From: Hemerocallis citrina
Taxonomy: Eukaryota; Streptophyta; Magnoliopsida; Asparagales; Asphodelaceae
NCBI GenBank assembly: GCA_017893485.1
Contig: CM030360.1
Location: forward strand, 17,097,971 to 17,161,970
Direction of reading: 5' to 3'
Length of the DNA: 64,000 nt
A program made the position numbers and the translations under genes. The notes under the pieces were generated by a model. It saw only the letters and a list, made by a program, of their open reading frames with translations, did no database searches and was not told the origin of the DNA. The stretch's first letter is position 1. Each line of letters starts with the position of its first letter. This document shows positions 11,156 through 21,578 of the stretch, one piece after another.

Positions 11156-12646
11156 TATCTAACATTTCGCTAAAGCGGCTACTAAGTTTAGCAATGAACT
11201 GTTCACTCATATTCTAACTTTTGGGTTTTTAGTAAACGACATTGAGCCTATTTTTTAATTGATTTTTTTGGGGTTTTCAAAAAAACACAGTGGATGCTCT
11301 CATAGCTCTTTCAACTTGCAACTGACCAACCCCACACCACAATTATTAGGACTCTTTTTTGTTTTTTTTATAACGAGGATAAAATCGTTAGATTCCAGCC
11401 CAAGATATATTAATAACCCACTAAGGGAACAACGGTTACAATTTTACAAGCAGTAAAAATACAGCCATCCAAAGAAGGACAAAGCAGAATAACATACGCT
11501 AGCAATGGAGGAAATTGCCTAGACACCAAAAACACCAAGAACTCTAAGACGACGACTAACGGCACGGGCAAGACAGTTGGAAGCCGGGCCGGTGTGCACT
11601 CAAATGTCCCACTACCAAAACGAGAATTGACATAGACTGAAGACCAGTAGCCCAATCTACGACTCTGGACCACCGTGAGGATGCGCAGAAGAAGACTTGC
11701 CATGACGGTGAGGAAAGCAACAAAACGTAAAGACAGAGAGAGACGACGACCAAAATAAACAGAGGACTAGATGAATCCGAAGAAGCAGACGAGGTCCACA
11801 GCGGGGGAGGCCACAATTACCGGCGATGAACATTAATAGCAGGCCAGACAGTCGTCTAGACATGAAGGGGAAAGGGGAACGATGAGCTGTGGAGGCCGAT
11901 CACGCTCAGAGCGAACACCTCAACATCCTCACACTAAAAACAACCATGCTAGGAGGGGAAAGACAACCGATAAGCCGACGGGTCGACAGAGCATCAAGAC
12001 CTAAAAACAGCTCACAACTCCAACCAAACAAAAAGAATCAGCTCCTGTTAGGAGGTGGCTCCATCCAACGAAGCCGATCAGCTAAATGCACTCAGGATCT
12101 CCCCAAGCAATCAAGCCCAGAGGATAGACACACCACACGATAAACTAACAAAGTAAAGTAAAAACGAATCTACTATGGCAAGGAGATAGAATGTACTACG
12201 CCCACAAACTAACAAAGCAAAAATAAGAGAAATAACTTGCCCATAGTGAAAGAACAAGCTAACACAGCAAAAAATATACAACAAAGCACAGCACTGATCA
12301 TTAAGGAGGAAGGAGCTAGCAAATCCAGCAACCCGATCAAAAACCAACAGAGGATAAAATCCAACAAACAGAACATCGGCTAAATTCTGACAGTGTACCA
12401 ACAACAGTAAGAGTAGCATAGTTGGAGGATAAAGAGCCACACATACAAAATATTACAACCAGATATGTCATAGCCGAACCCCTAAGCCAAGGGGAAGACA
12501 AAAACAGTCGGATGTCAAAAGCCTAGCATCAGCCACCAGGAGAAAGGACAAGAGTTCCCCATCGTAATCCGAGACAAAAGAAGGTAAGGACCTGTCAACC
12601 CTGCGAAGAGAAGGAAAAAAAGGATCACAATTAAGAACAACCACAG

Positions 12647-15600
12647 CTAACTAGAAATAATGAGGTTAGAACAATAGAATTGGTAAGCCTCCTCAAGACG
12701 CTCCAATTGTAACTCCTCCAATTTAACAGGAGTTAAAGTGGAAGACCACAAATTAATGAAAAAAAGGAAGTCCTCAATCATCGCAGCTATCGATGATGTG
12801 GAGTGCAAGAATATACGTTTATTTTTTTCCGACCAAATCACCCAGATTATGGCCATAATGGAGAGGAACCACGACGAATGGAACTCTTTTCTAATCGAGA
12901 GCGCTCTCCAGCAGGACGAGAATTCTACGGGGATAGAAGGTACTTGCCAAGCCCTACTCAACATATTCCACAAAGGTTGGACAAAACCGCATCGAAGGAT
13001 TAAATGATCAGCATCTTCGTGTTGGGTCGAACAGAACACACATAATTGCCCCAAAGCAAGATTCATATTGTTAAGACAATCGACGGTGAGAAGTTTGTTA
13101 TTAATAGCTAACCAAGTGAGAATTTTTGATTTTAGAGGGGCACAACTACTCCATAGAGGTTTAGCCAGATTAGAGTAAATGCCTCCAAAATTTAGGAAAT
13201 TGTAGAAGGATTTAACCGAGTAGATCCCTGAGTTAGTCCAACGCCAAGATAGTTTATCATTGGGATGCCAAGAATACAGGTTTAGTTTAACAAAGAGATC
13301 GTTGAGCTCTGCCTCGAGATGCATAGGGAGGACACAAAGGAAGGGAATTGACCAGAACTTTTGTTGGTTTATGATGGTCATATAATCCGCCACCGTAGCC
13401 AAAGGATTGGAAGCCAGTTGATAAAGTGAAGGGAAAGATGAAGCTAACTTCATGTTACCGAACCAAAGATCCTTGGTCTTGGTCCCAGAAGCGCATTCAT
13501 GGGAGATCCCACAACAGAACGGCAAGACCGCTTTCCAAACCCCTTTCCAGAAGGGGGAATCTTTGCGGGATAAGGAGGGGGAAAAATCTAGGATTCTTTT
13601 CCGAGAAAAGCAATTAGAGGAAATGATCCTAGCCCAAGGCAGTTGATCATGAACTAGGATTCTCCATAACCATTTACCCAACAAAGCTAAATTTTGCTGC
13701 CTGAGGTTAATAACCCTAATACAACCTGCAACCTTAGCGGTGCAAATCATATTCTAGTTACAAAAATGGGACCAGGCTTTATAAAGACCCGACCCAGACC
13801 AAAAGAAGTTCCTTCTGATTTTGCCGATCCTCTTAATAACCCAAGAGGGGACGAAAAAAAGGACATCATATATAAGGAAATAGAAGACAGAACTGAGTTG
13901 ACTAGCACTAGTCTACCTCCACGAGAGAGGTATCTTCCGATCCAAGTGTTCAGCCTGGATTCGACTTTCTCAATCATCAGAATCCAATCCGATTTGAGAA
14001 GCTTCCCCCACCGCAGTGGAATGCCCAGATACTGAATGGGAAAGGATGCCGAAGCACAGTTGAAGAACTGAGCTATTTCCGCTTGCCGATTGATCGACCC
14101 ACCGATCTAGAGGACAGAGGATTTTTGAAAGTTAATGGGGAGCCCGGAAGCTTTTTCAAAGATGTATAGAAGTAACTTCAAGTTCTGCAGAGTACATCCA
14201 TCAGGTTGGGCGAAAATGATGATGTCATCAGCATATTGAAGGTTCAGCACACCTCGAAAACTGTGCGTTCCCCCACGACCTTCGATGATGCTGGCATCTG
14301 AAGCATTTCGAAGTAATTTACTAAACACATCGGCTACGAGGGAGAATAAGAGGGAGGATATAGGATCGCCTTGACGAAGGCCGCACTTGCACTTGAATTT
14401 GTGACCTTTCGAGCTGTTAATGATAATCGAGGAAGTACCAGCAAAATGGCTGGATTGGATCCAGGCCATCCATTTTGGGCCAAATCCACGGTGAAGAAGG
14501 ATGTCAAAAAGAAATTCCCAACTAACATTGTCAGAAGCTTTTTGAAAATCCAATTTAAGCAGGATACCCTTGGTGTTGGACCATGACAATCGGAGATAGT
14601 TTCTTGGGCCGAAGCCACGCTGTCCAAGATAAACTTATTTTTAATAAAACCTGATTGAGCCGAGTCTATTAAAGGAGAATTAATGGCACTCAGACGAGTA
14701 GAAAGGACTTTCATGATGATCTTGAAAGAGGTGTTGATAAGACTAATCGGTCTAAAGTTGGAAACCGAGTTGGCTCCCATGATCTTGGGAATGAGCACAA
14801 TGTGTGCATAATTGATCCGATCAAAAGAGAAAGACCCTTGGTGGAGATCAGAGAACATTTGAAATAGATCATCTTTTAGTCCCTCCCAGAACTTCTGGAA
14901 GAAAAAAAGCTGGAAACCCATCCGGGCCTGGGGCTGAGTCACTTTTCAAGGAGAACAGAGCCATTTTAATCTCGTCTAGAGAGAAGGGTACCTCTAGACT
15001 GGACAGGTCATGGGATTGCTGGCCATACAATTGATCCCAGTCCAGTTGGAAAGGGCGAGGTTTATGCGAACCTATCAGGTTTTTGAAGAAATTGAGGAAG
15101 GAGGCATGAAATTCAGAATTAGTTGTTAGCTCATTATCATTGTCGATAATAGAAGTGATGTGATTGAGTCGCTGACAATGCGAAGCAAAGTTGTGGGAAA
15201 AGGCGGTGTTGCTATCACCTTCCTTTATCCAACGATATTTCGCTCTCTGAGCCCACCTAATGTGATCATTGTGGAGAATAGAAGTATATTCTCTCTTGCA
15301 AGAAGCACGTTCCAAACGAAGTTGTTCCGAGATAGGACCAACTTCCTCAAGTTTGTCGATAGAATCAATGGAGGAAAGGAAGACTCGCTTGAGGAAACTG
15401 GCCTGCCCGAATCTCTCGTTATTCCATAATTTACAGCCATTCTTGATAGCGTGAAGCTTGAGAAGGATACGGCCGAGACCGGAAGAACCCGTGATAGAGG
15501 AGAGACACTCCATGATGAGATTCACGAAGGTTTGGTCCTGTAACCAGAAATTTTCGAATCAGAATTTGTAAGGTCTGGAGAATTTAAAGTTTGAGCATAA

Positions 15601-16280
15601 AGAGATAGGGACATGTTCCGACGACGGGTTGGGTAAGGCTAAAACAAAAGAGTTGTGGAAGAAATTGATCCAATCTAAAGAGAAAAAAAAACGATCGAGC
15701 TTAGACATAGTGGGAGTCGGTCTCATGTTGGACCAAGTGAAGGATCTACCGTTGAGGGGTAATTCGGAGAGATGAAGCTCTCGAATATAATGGTTAAAAC
15801 GATTGGAATTAGCTTGATGCGCTACCGATCTCGTTCGTTCGGACGAGAATCTAGTTACGTTGAAATCGCCACAGAAGAAACAGAGACCGATACTAAGATT
15901 TTGGAAGGAATCAAATTCACTCCAAAAAAGAGGGCGGCGATCCGCAGTGGATGGTCCGTAAACCGAAACCACTGTGAGATCACGATTGAATTCGATCCAC
16001 GAACGATGAGGAAGAAGGTGAGGCGATGAACAGAAATAAGTGAGAATTTAGAATCTTTAAACCCAAAGAGAATGCCACCCCTGGAGTCAACCGCGTCAAG
16101 GGATATCCAATTGGTTATTAAGGATCCACCTATAGAGCGAAGGGTGGACGGGGTCGGGAAAATAAGTTTTGATTCTTGGATAGAGATTAAATCACAGTGG
16201 GAAGAAGTGATTAGTTGGAAAACAGCTTATTGTTTGGTCGGGCATCGGAGGCCCCTGACATTCCAAGAGATACTAATCAT
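12647..16280 (-). pseudogene. LINE ORF2: endonuclease, reverse transcriptase, zf-RVT
   Basis: Reading on the minus strand, the endonuclease begins at 16280 with MISISWNVRGLRCPTKQ and meets a TAA at once. It continues to CFFCGDFNVTRF and RSFTWSN at 15559-15972. A linker (14869-15525) leads to the RT: NFRPISLINTSFKIIMKVLS (14334-14942), then CGLRQGDPISSLLFSLVAD and the catalytic LQYADDIIIF (14107-14589). The C-terminal part (12647-13750) includes the zf-RVT region, for example APLKSKILTWLAINNKLLTVD and CVFCSTQHEDADHLILRC. Overlapping frames show several frameshifts. The product would copy its own RNA by target-primed reverse transcription if it were intact. Confidence 0.88.
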
Positions 16281-16996
16281 GATAACCACGAGTCTCAAAT
16301 GCTCTAGAGATTTCGCATTGGCGAATCAAGTCAAAGGCATCCAAACTTTTCGAGGTAACTGAAAACCCCATATCCTTCGAAAGACAAAGCATATCGAGGT
16401 TAGAAAGGGAGTTGAAATGCACCTGATAAATGGATCCTAATTGTTCCCACCCTACAGAACACGGGGTGGGGGGGAATTGGGATATGCTTCTTGCGAATTT
16501 GAGCCGCAAGGGAAGCATGAGAGTCCGACTTAGAAGAAGTAGCTCTTTGCGCACGAATGCGTGCGCTCGAGCGAATGATGAAAAAGGGGGATTTTTTCGC
16601 GCGCTCAATCTGCTGTTCTCCATATTGGACAATATCAGCAGACTTACATGGCAAAACAAAGAGGGGAACCGAAGTTCCATTAGAATTGGGATCCTGGGCG
16701 AGTATACCTGGGGAGGGAAGACCCTTGGAACGAGAAGGGAAGATGGAGATGTAATTATGGGAGAAGGCGAGAGATCTCTCGTAACCTTGTCGAGGGCGAG
16801 TAATCCCCCCTCAGACTTAGAGAGATCCCCTAAACAATATTGAGAAAGGAGTGTGGTAAGATGGAAATCTAAAGTGTAACCAGCAAGTAACGAAGAATAT
16901 AAACCGTACCGAAAATGAAGATAATGCTTACCAATACAAGAATAGAAAACAAACGGTCTAATAAGAATAACAAACTCAGGAAAGTGTAACCGGTAG
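16281..16996 (-). other. LINE 5' part upstream of the endonuclease
   Basis: One minus-strand frame is open from 17073 to 16273 (266 codons), but its first part lies outside the target duplication. No zinc knuckle or nucleocapsid motif is visible. It is probably the remnant of the ORF1 tail or inter-ORF spacer of the LINE. Confidence 0.45.
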
Positions 16997-17202
16997 GGAC
17001 TCTTTTTTGTTATTCTCACTCCCTCTCTCTTTTTTTTCCTTTTCCTGTCTACTTTAAAAAAACTGAAAAACATACTATGACTTGGATCCGAGCAGAGTGG
17101 AGCCCCATGTATGGGCTGTTACTTGTCAGGCTCAAATGTTAGCTCATTGTCTATCCCTTTCAGACTTTGTGCACCTTTTTCCTTCGGTATTTGTGTATAG
17201 TA

Positions 17203-17937
17203 TGTTGGGATTAGGGCGTCAACCAATGCCTCTGGTTGCAGCGGAACTAATAGAGCAATGAGGAAGTCGAAGTAGACGAGACGAATGAATTGAGCAAACA
17301 AGTAGATCCACCAAACTAACACAAACACACCGATGACTTATCCCGGTTAGCTTTTCCTTAATCCGGGGGAAAATATAGGGAGATCTGATATTCAACTGGA
17401 AGTGATTACAAGGAGTTATTGATTCACTCAATACAAAGAATTAAACTCACTCACCAAGAACTATCACTCTCTCTAGTCTCTCATTGCAATGGAGAAAATA
17501 ATCTATATAGTACTCCCTCTCATATTGGAGGAGTTTACAATATATATAGAAGAATAGAGAGAAACCTAGCTCTAATCTTGATTCTCAGTCATCCGATATA
17601 ACCTGGAAAAGAAGTAACTGAATAGAAGCCCTACAATCTAACTTGGAGTTGAAGATTGGGCTGAAACGACCTAACAAATCGAAGCCTAAAAACGAACACA
17701 GCGCCACGGTCGGTCGATCGTCCAACAAGAGCGGTCGACCGTACCACTCTCTGACATTCCTTATACTTCGAGCGGTCGGGGGGTGCGGTCGACCGCAACA
17801 TAGGAGAGTCGACCGCAACTATACCAGCACCTTGCTGCTGCTATTTTCCCTTCTACTCATTTCGACGCTTCGACATCCGTGCTTCATATTACCTTCTTCT
17901 AATATGAACAACGAGTATACAAGATACAATCCTAACA
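17203..17937 (-). repeat. Copia 3' LTR
   Basis: On the plus strand it runs TGTTGGGATTAGGGCG ... CCTAACA. It aligns along its whole length with 19511-20240. A TATATATA promoter box reads on the minus strand near 17535-17550. Its U3 part (about 17700-17820) holds a cluster of GGTCGACCG palindromes. Confidence 0.85.
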
Positions 17938-18282
17938 AACTCCACCTTAGATTGCATACGAGTGCTATCACATGATGTGTTATTCATCTCCAAACTCAAA
18001 TAAATTCCACTTGTAAAGAAAACTTAGAACAATAGCTTCTTCTTCTAATTGATATGATTTTTACCCAATCTCACCGAATCTAGTGTGGCCCCTCAAATCA
18101 CACCTCCGTAGATGTACTCACGAAGTTGCCAAACTACGCATGAACTCCACCTACCCTTAGGCTTTCTCCACCTCTCGACGGTATTCAAAAGCGTGGTCTC
18201 GTCTCGATGATTCTAGTTGCGGCAAACTAGCTGAGCTTGCGGGAATAATAGGAAAAGAACTATCAACCCCTGTGCAAGATTT

Positions 18283-19478
18283 TCAAATTTTCCAAAGCTT
18301 GTAGAGATTGTGTTGGCTTGGCCCAACCACTCTCATACCTCTAATCACTTCACGACGACCTTGAAAAACAGACAGAACTCCACCTCGAGCTGTGTACCTG
18401 CAGCCCCGTGCATCAAGAGTTCCTAAGGTAATCAGATTCCATTTCAACAGAGGAACATGCAAAACATCCCTTAAAGTGAACAAATTTAGACCTGGCATCT
18501 TCAACTCAACTGTCCTCTCACCTACTGCTTCACAAATCTTTCCAGTTCCTGTTGTCACACAACGCCCTGTAGTAGACTTATAAGTAGAAAACAACTCCCT
18601 CTCGGAGCAAATATGAGAAGAACTCCCTGAATCAAGAAACCAACTAGAATCCACTTCTAAAGAATTTGAAATAAGAAGACACGAACCACCTGAATCAAAG
18701 GCACTAACCACATTAGCGGATGAACTCCCGTTCTTTGTGCTTTCATGATTCTGCAATTTCCAACAGTCTTTCTTGATATGCCCTGACCTCTTGCAATATC
18801 GGCAACGGATCGAATCCTTTTGCAAAGCACTTTGTCTTCCCCTCGAAGGACCATCTACTGCTAGACAACTTGTAGGAATAGACGATGATGATTTAAGGGT
18901 CTCCTTCCTAAGTTGATTTTTCTTCAATACTTTGATTAACCATCTACCGAAATACTCTCCTTGGCAGATCTACCATGTTGCATGGTAGTGATCAAAGGCT
19001 CGTACGAATTCGGCAGTGAATATATCAGGTTGAAAATTTTATCTTCCTCACACACATCTGCGTTGATCGCCTTAAGTTCAGATAATACCTTATTGAACTC
19101 TGGAATGTGGACTTGGAGATCGGTACCTTCCTTCATAGATAAACGGAACAACTTCTTCTTCCAATGCATCCAATCTAAAAATGACAAACCAGAGTAGTCA
19201 GCTATGAGTTTTTCCCACAAACTCGCCGCATCAGTTTCTTCAAGAAATCTGCACTTAACCTCCTCCGCCAAGGTTAGTCGGATCAGACTTATGGCTCTTT
19301 CACGAATATGTTCCCAACTGTCATCCTTCATATCAGTTGGCTTTCCTTTCTTCTTAACGGCTAACTGCAACCATTCTTTAACAAGAACATCATATATGTC
19401 AGTCTTCCAAAGATTGAAATTGATCTTTCCATCGAACTGCTTGATCTTCAAAATACTATGGCCTGTCATCTTAACCAA
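18283..19478 (-). pseudogene. Copia gag, zinc knuckle and protease
   Basis: Gag starts at 19478 (MVKMTGHSILKIKQFDG) and holds FNLWKTDIYDVL and EDKIFNLIYSLPNSYEPL, typical of the Copia UBN2 gag fold. A stop and frame change near 18930-18938 separate it from the second part (18283-18927). That part has the zinc knuckle CRYCKRSGHIKKDCW and the aspartic protease site WFLDSGSSSHIC. The frame ends shortly after the GAG-pre-integrase type sequence (NLYKLWKI), and no integrase follows. Gag packages the RNA and the protease matures the particle. The break means this copy probably makes no fusion protein today. Confidence 0.85.
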
Positions 19479-19510
19479 GGAACTTGGTAACCTGAAGCTC
19501 TGATACCAGT

Positions 19511-20240
19511 TGTTGGGATTGGGGCGTCAACCAACGCCTCTGGTCGCAGCGGAACTAATAAAGCAATGAGGAAGTCGAAGTAGACGAGACGAATAAATTG
19601 AGCAAGTAAGTAGATCTACCAAACTAACACAAACACACCGATGACTTATCTCGGTTAGCTTTTGCTTAGTTCGGGGGAAAATATAGGGAGATCTGATATT
19701 CAACTAGAAGTGATTACAAGGAGTTATTGATTCACTCAATACAAGGAATTAAACTCACTCACCAAGAACTATCTCTCTCTCGAACCTCTCTTTGCAATGG
19801 AGAAAATAATCTATGAAGTACTCCCTCTCATATTGAAAAAGTTTACAATATATATAGAAGAATAGAGAGAAACCTGGGTCTAATCTTGATTCTCGGTTGT
19901 CCGATATAACCTGGAAAAGAAGTAACTGAATAATAGCCGCACGATCTAACTTGGAGTTGAAGATTGGGCTGAAACGACCTAACAAATCGATGCCCAAAAA
20001 CGAACACAGCGCCGCACTCGGTCGACCGTCCAACAAAACCGGTTGACCGTACCACTCTATGACATTCCCTGTAGTTCGAAATGGTCGGGGGGCACGGTCG
20101 GGGGTACGGTCGACCGCAACTATACCTGCACCTTGCTGCTGTTGTTTTTCCTTCTACTCACTTCAACGCTTCGACCTCCGTGCTTCATATTACCTTCTTC
20201 TAATCTGAACAAAGAATATATAAGACACAATCCTATAACA
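19511..20240 (-). repeat. Copia 5' LTR
   Basis: It runs TGTTGGGATTGGGGCG ... CCTATAACA on the plus strand, next to the primer-binding site. It differs from the 3' LTR by scattered substitutions and small indels, so the insertion is not very recent. It carries the same TATA box and part of the GGTCGACCG cluster. Confidence 0.85.
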
Positions 20241-20574
20241 GTACTGTATTCTCCACCGTCCGATCGTTAAATTCAAATGGCAACTGGATAATTATACACT
20301 AGCGAAAAGATGATTTATTAACATTTTCACGAAATTTGATTATTTACAAGAAAATTATTAAACTCAAAGAAAGTAAAGCAATGCAATATGTTACTGTAGA
20401 AAATTTATAGTCTCTATTTTTCCAAAACGTTTCATTTATTTCTGAGGTGCTTCATCTATTAGAAATTACATTTTGACCCACCATATTTCACACCCCATCT
20501 TTTAAAACAAAACATAGACAATCCGACTAAATCTTTATTATATTGTATGTAATATTATATTGTATGTAACACTG
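20241..20574. other. AT-rich spacer, no gene seen
   Basis: A short direct duplication of TATTATATTGTATGTAA lies at about 20535-20568. I see nothing else. Confidence 0.5.
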
Positions 20575-21065
20575 TCACCCAATATCCGGACCCGACCCGG
20601 CCCCAACCCGGACCCGACATTGGACTGGAATCGACCCGATCTATACGGGTGCGGGTGCGGGTGCGGATCCTAAAATAAGACCCGATGTACTTTCGGGTTC
20701 GGGTCCGGGTCCGGGTCCGCTCAAAATAGAACCGACCCGAACCCGGATCCGGACCCGGATCTATTAAAATATACCCCCAAACATATAGAATTTAAATAAT
20801 AGAGTTATAGAAATATACATATAAAAGTAATTGTTGAAGATAGATGTGTAAATATAATATTAATTCATGTACTTCAGTGCAAAAATTGTTAGAATCGTAG
20901 GGTATGCAAAAATATTTAAGTGCAAATATTTATTCTCTACTATCGGATCCGACAAGTAAATTTTTTAACTAGGACCCGGACCCGGTTCTTGCAAGTCCGA
21001 ATCCGAATCCAATTTTTATACTCATAAGGAACTGGGTCCGGATCCGATTGGATCCTATACCAGCT
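20575..21065. repeat. GGACCC/CGGGTC-rich repeat block, possibly hAT-derived
   Basis: Degenerate repeats of CCGGACCCGACC lie at about 20580-20765 and again at about 20968-21055, around an AT-rich core. The right edge reads CCAGCTCTA, whose reverse complement TAGAGCTGG looks like a hAT terminus. The left edge (CACTGTCACCC) matches it only poorly, and I find no 8-bp duplication. Such CGGGTC arrays are common as subterminal repeats of small hAT elements, so this may be a truncated one. Confidence 0.4.
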
Positions 21066-21283
21066 CTAATTATATGAATCTAAAAGAACTAAAAACACCT
21101 AGTTTAGGGGTGAATACACTGATTTTTTTTTTTTTTTTTTTTTTTCATTTTTCATTTTTATTTTTTTGAACTTATTTTATTTTTATTTGGTGAAAAGGGG
21201 AAGAAGACAAAAGTTGGGTCTCATAATAAATTTCCCAAAAAAATATAGTACTAGTACATAATCCAAAATCCAGCAGAAACAGG

Positions 21284-21519
21284 TAGGGGTGGTTACCGTA
21301 CTGTACCGTATCATCATTACTCTACCGTCTACCGTACCATAATACTTGGTATACAAGTTTCTCTACCATTACCGTGCCAAGATTTTGGTACTACCGAGTT
21401 CGGTACGACCGGAATATCGGTACGGTATTGGTAATACCATGGTACTACCGGACATCAATTAGCTTAAAAAATTATCATTCATATAAATGGAAAAAGAAAG
21501 ATAAATAAGCTTAACATAA

Positions 21520-21578
<59 letters not shown>

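Larger units (their letters stand above)
4872..11299. mobile_element. Pong-type PIF/Harbinger transposon carrying a plant-mobile-domain gene
   Basis: The left end GAGCATCCACTGT at 4872 and the right end ACAGTGGATGCTC at 11299 are exact inverted repeats. They are flanked by TCA at 4869-4871 and TCA at 11300-11302. A 3-bp duplication fits PIF/Harbinger, although TWA is the usual site. The 6.4-kb interior holds, in order, a PMD gene (+), the DDE transposase (+) and the Myb-like ORF1 (-). The last two are the hallmark pair of Pong-type elements and here are convergent. Imperfect GACGGA...TCCGTC palindromes lie near both ends. All three genes carry frameshifts or stops, so the copy is dead but complete in outline. 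The PMD gene is the unexpected cargo. Confidence 0.85.
11364..16996 (-). mobile_element. L1-type LINE (copy 1)
   Basis: The element lies on the minus strand and is bracketed by an exact 15-bp target duplication, GGACTCTTTTTTGTT, at 11349-11363 and 16997-17011. It holds an AP-like endonuclease, a reverse transcriptase with YADD and a zf-RVT region, followed by a 1.28-kb 3' UTR (11364-12646). About 700 bp lie upstream of the endonuclease start. This is too short for a full ORF1 with nucleocapsid domain, so the copy is probably 5' truncated. It landed only about 50 bp from the right end of the Pong-type element. Frameshifts and stops make it inactive. Confidence 0.88.
17203..20240 (-). mobile_element. 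Copia-type element with gag/protease only (TR-GAG-like)
   Basis: Two direct LTRs frame only about 1.57 kb of internal DNA on the minus strand. The primer-binding site TGGTATCAGAGC (initiator Met tRNA) directly follows the upstream LTR (plus coordinates about 19497-19509), and a purine tract, AAGGTGGAGTT, precedes the downstream LTR. The interior codes for gag, a zinc knuckle and a protease. Integrase, reverse transcriptase and RNase H are absent. This matches the known TR-GAG class of non-autonomous elements that rely on relatives. The 5-bp flanks (TAGTA, GTACT) do not match, so no target duplication is recognised. Confidence 0.8.

Noticed and set aside
12738..13007. Plus-strand frame opposite the LINE zf-RVT region
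   Set aside because: Antisense shadow of a recognisable minus-strand coding region.
16430..16843. Plus-strand frame of 137 codons
   Set aside because: Shadow frame opposite the LINE 5' part; no motif.
17198..20245. A 5-bp target duplication for the gag-only Copia element
   Set aside because: Flanks TAGTA and GTACT do not match; only GTA is shared, which is not enough.
20575..21065. A defined hAT element with 8-bp duplication
   Set aside because: Only the right edge looks hAT-like; left edge and flanks do not match convincingly.
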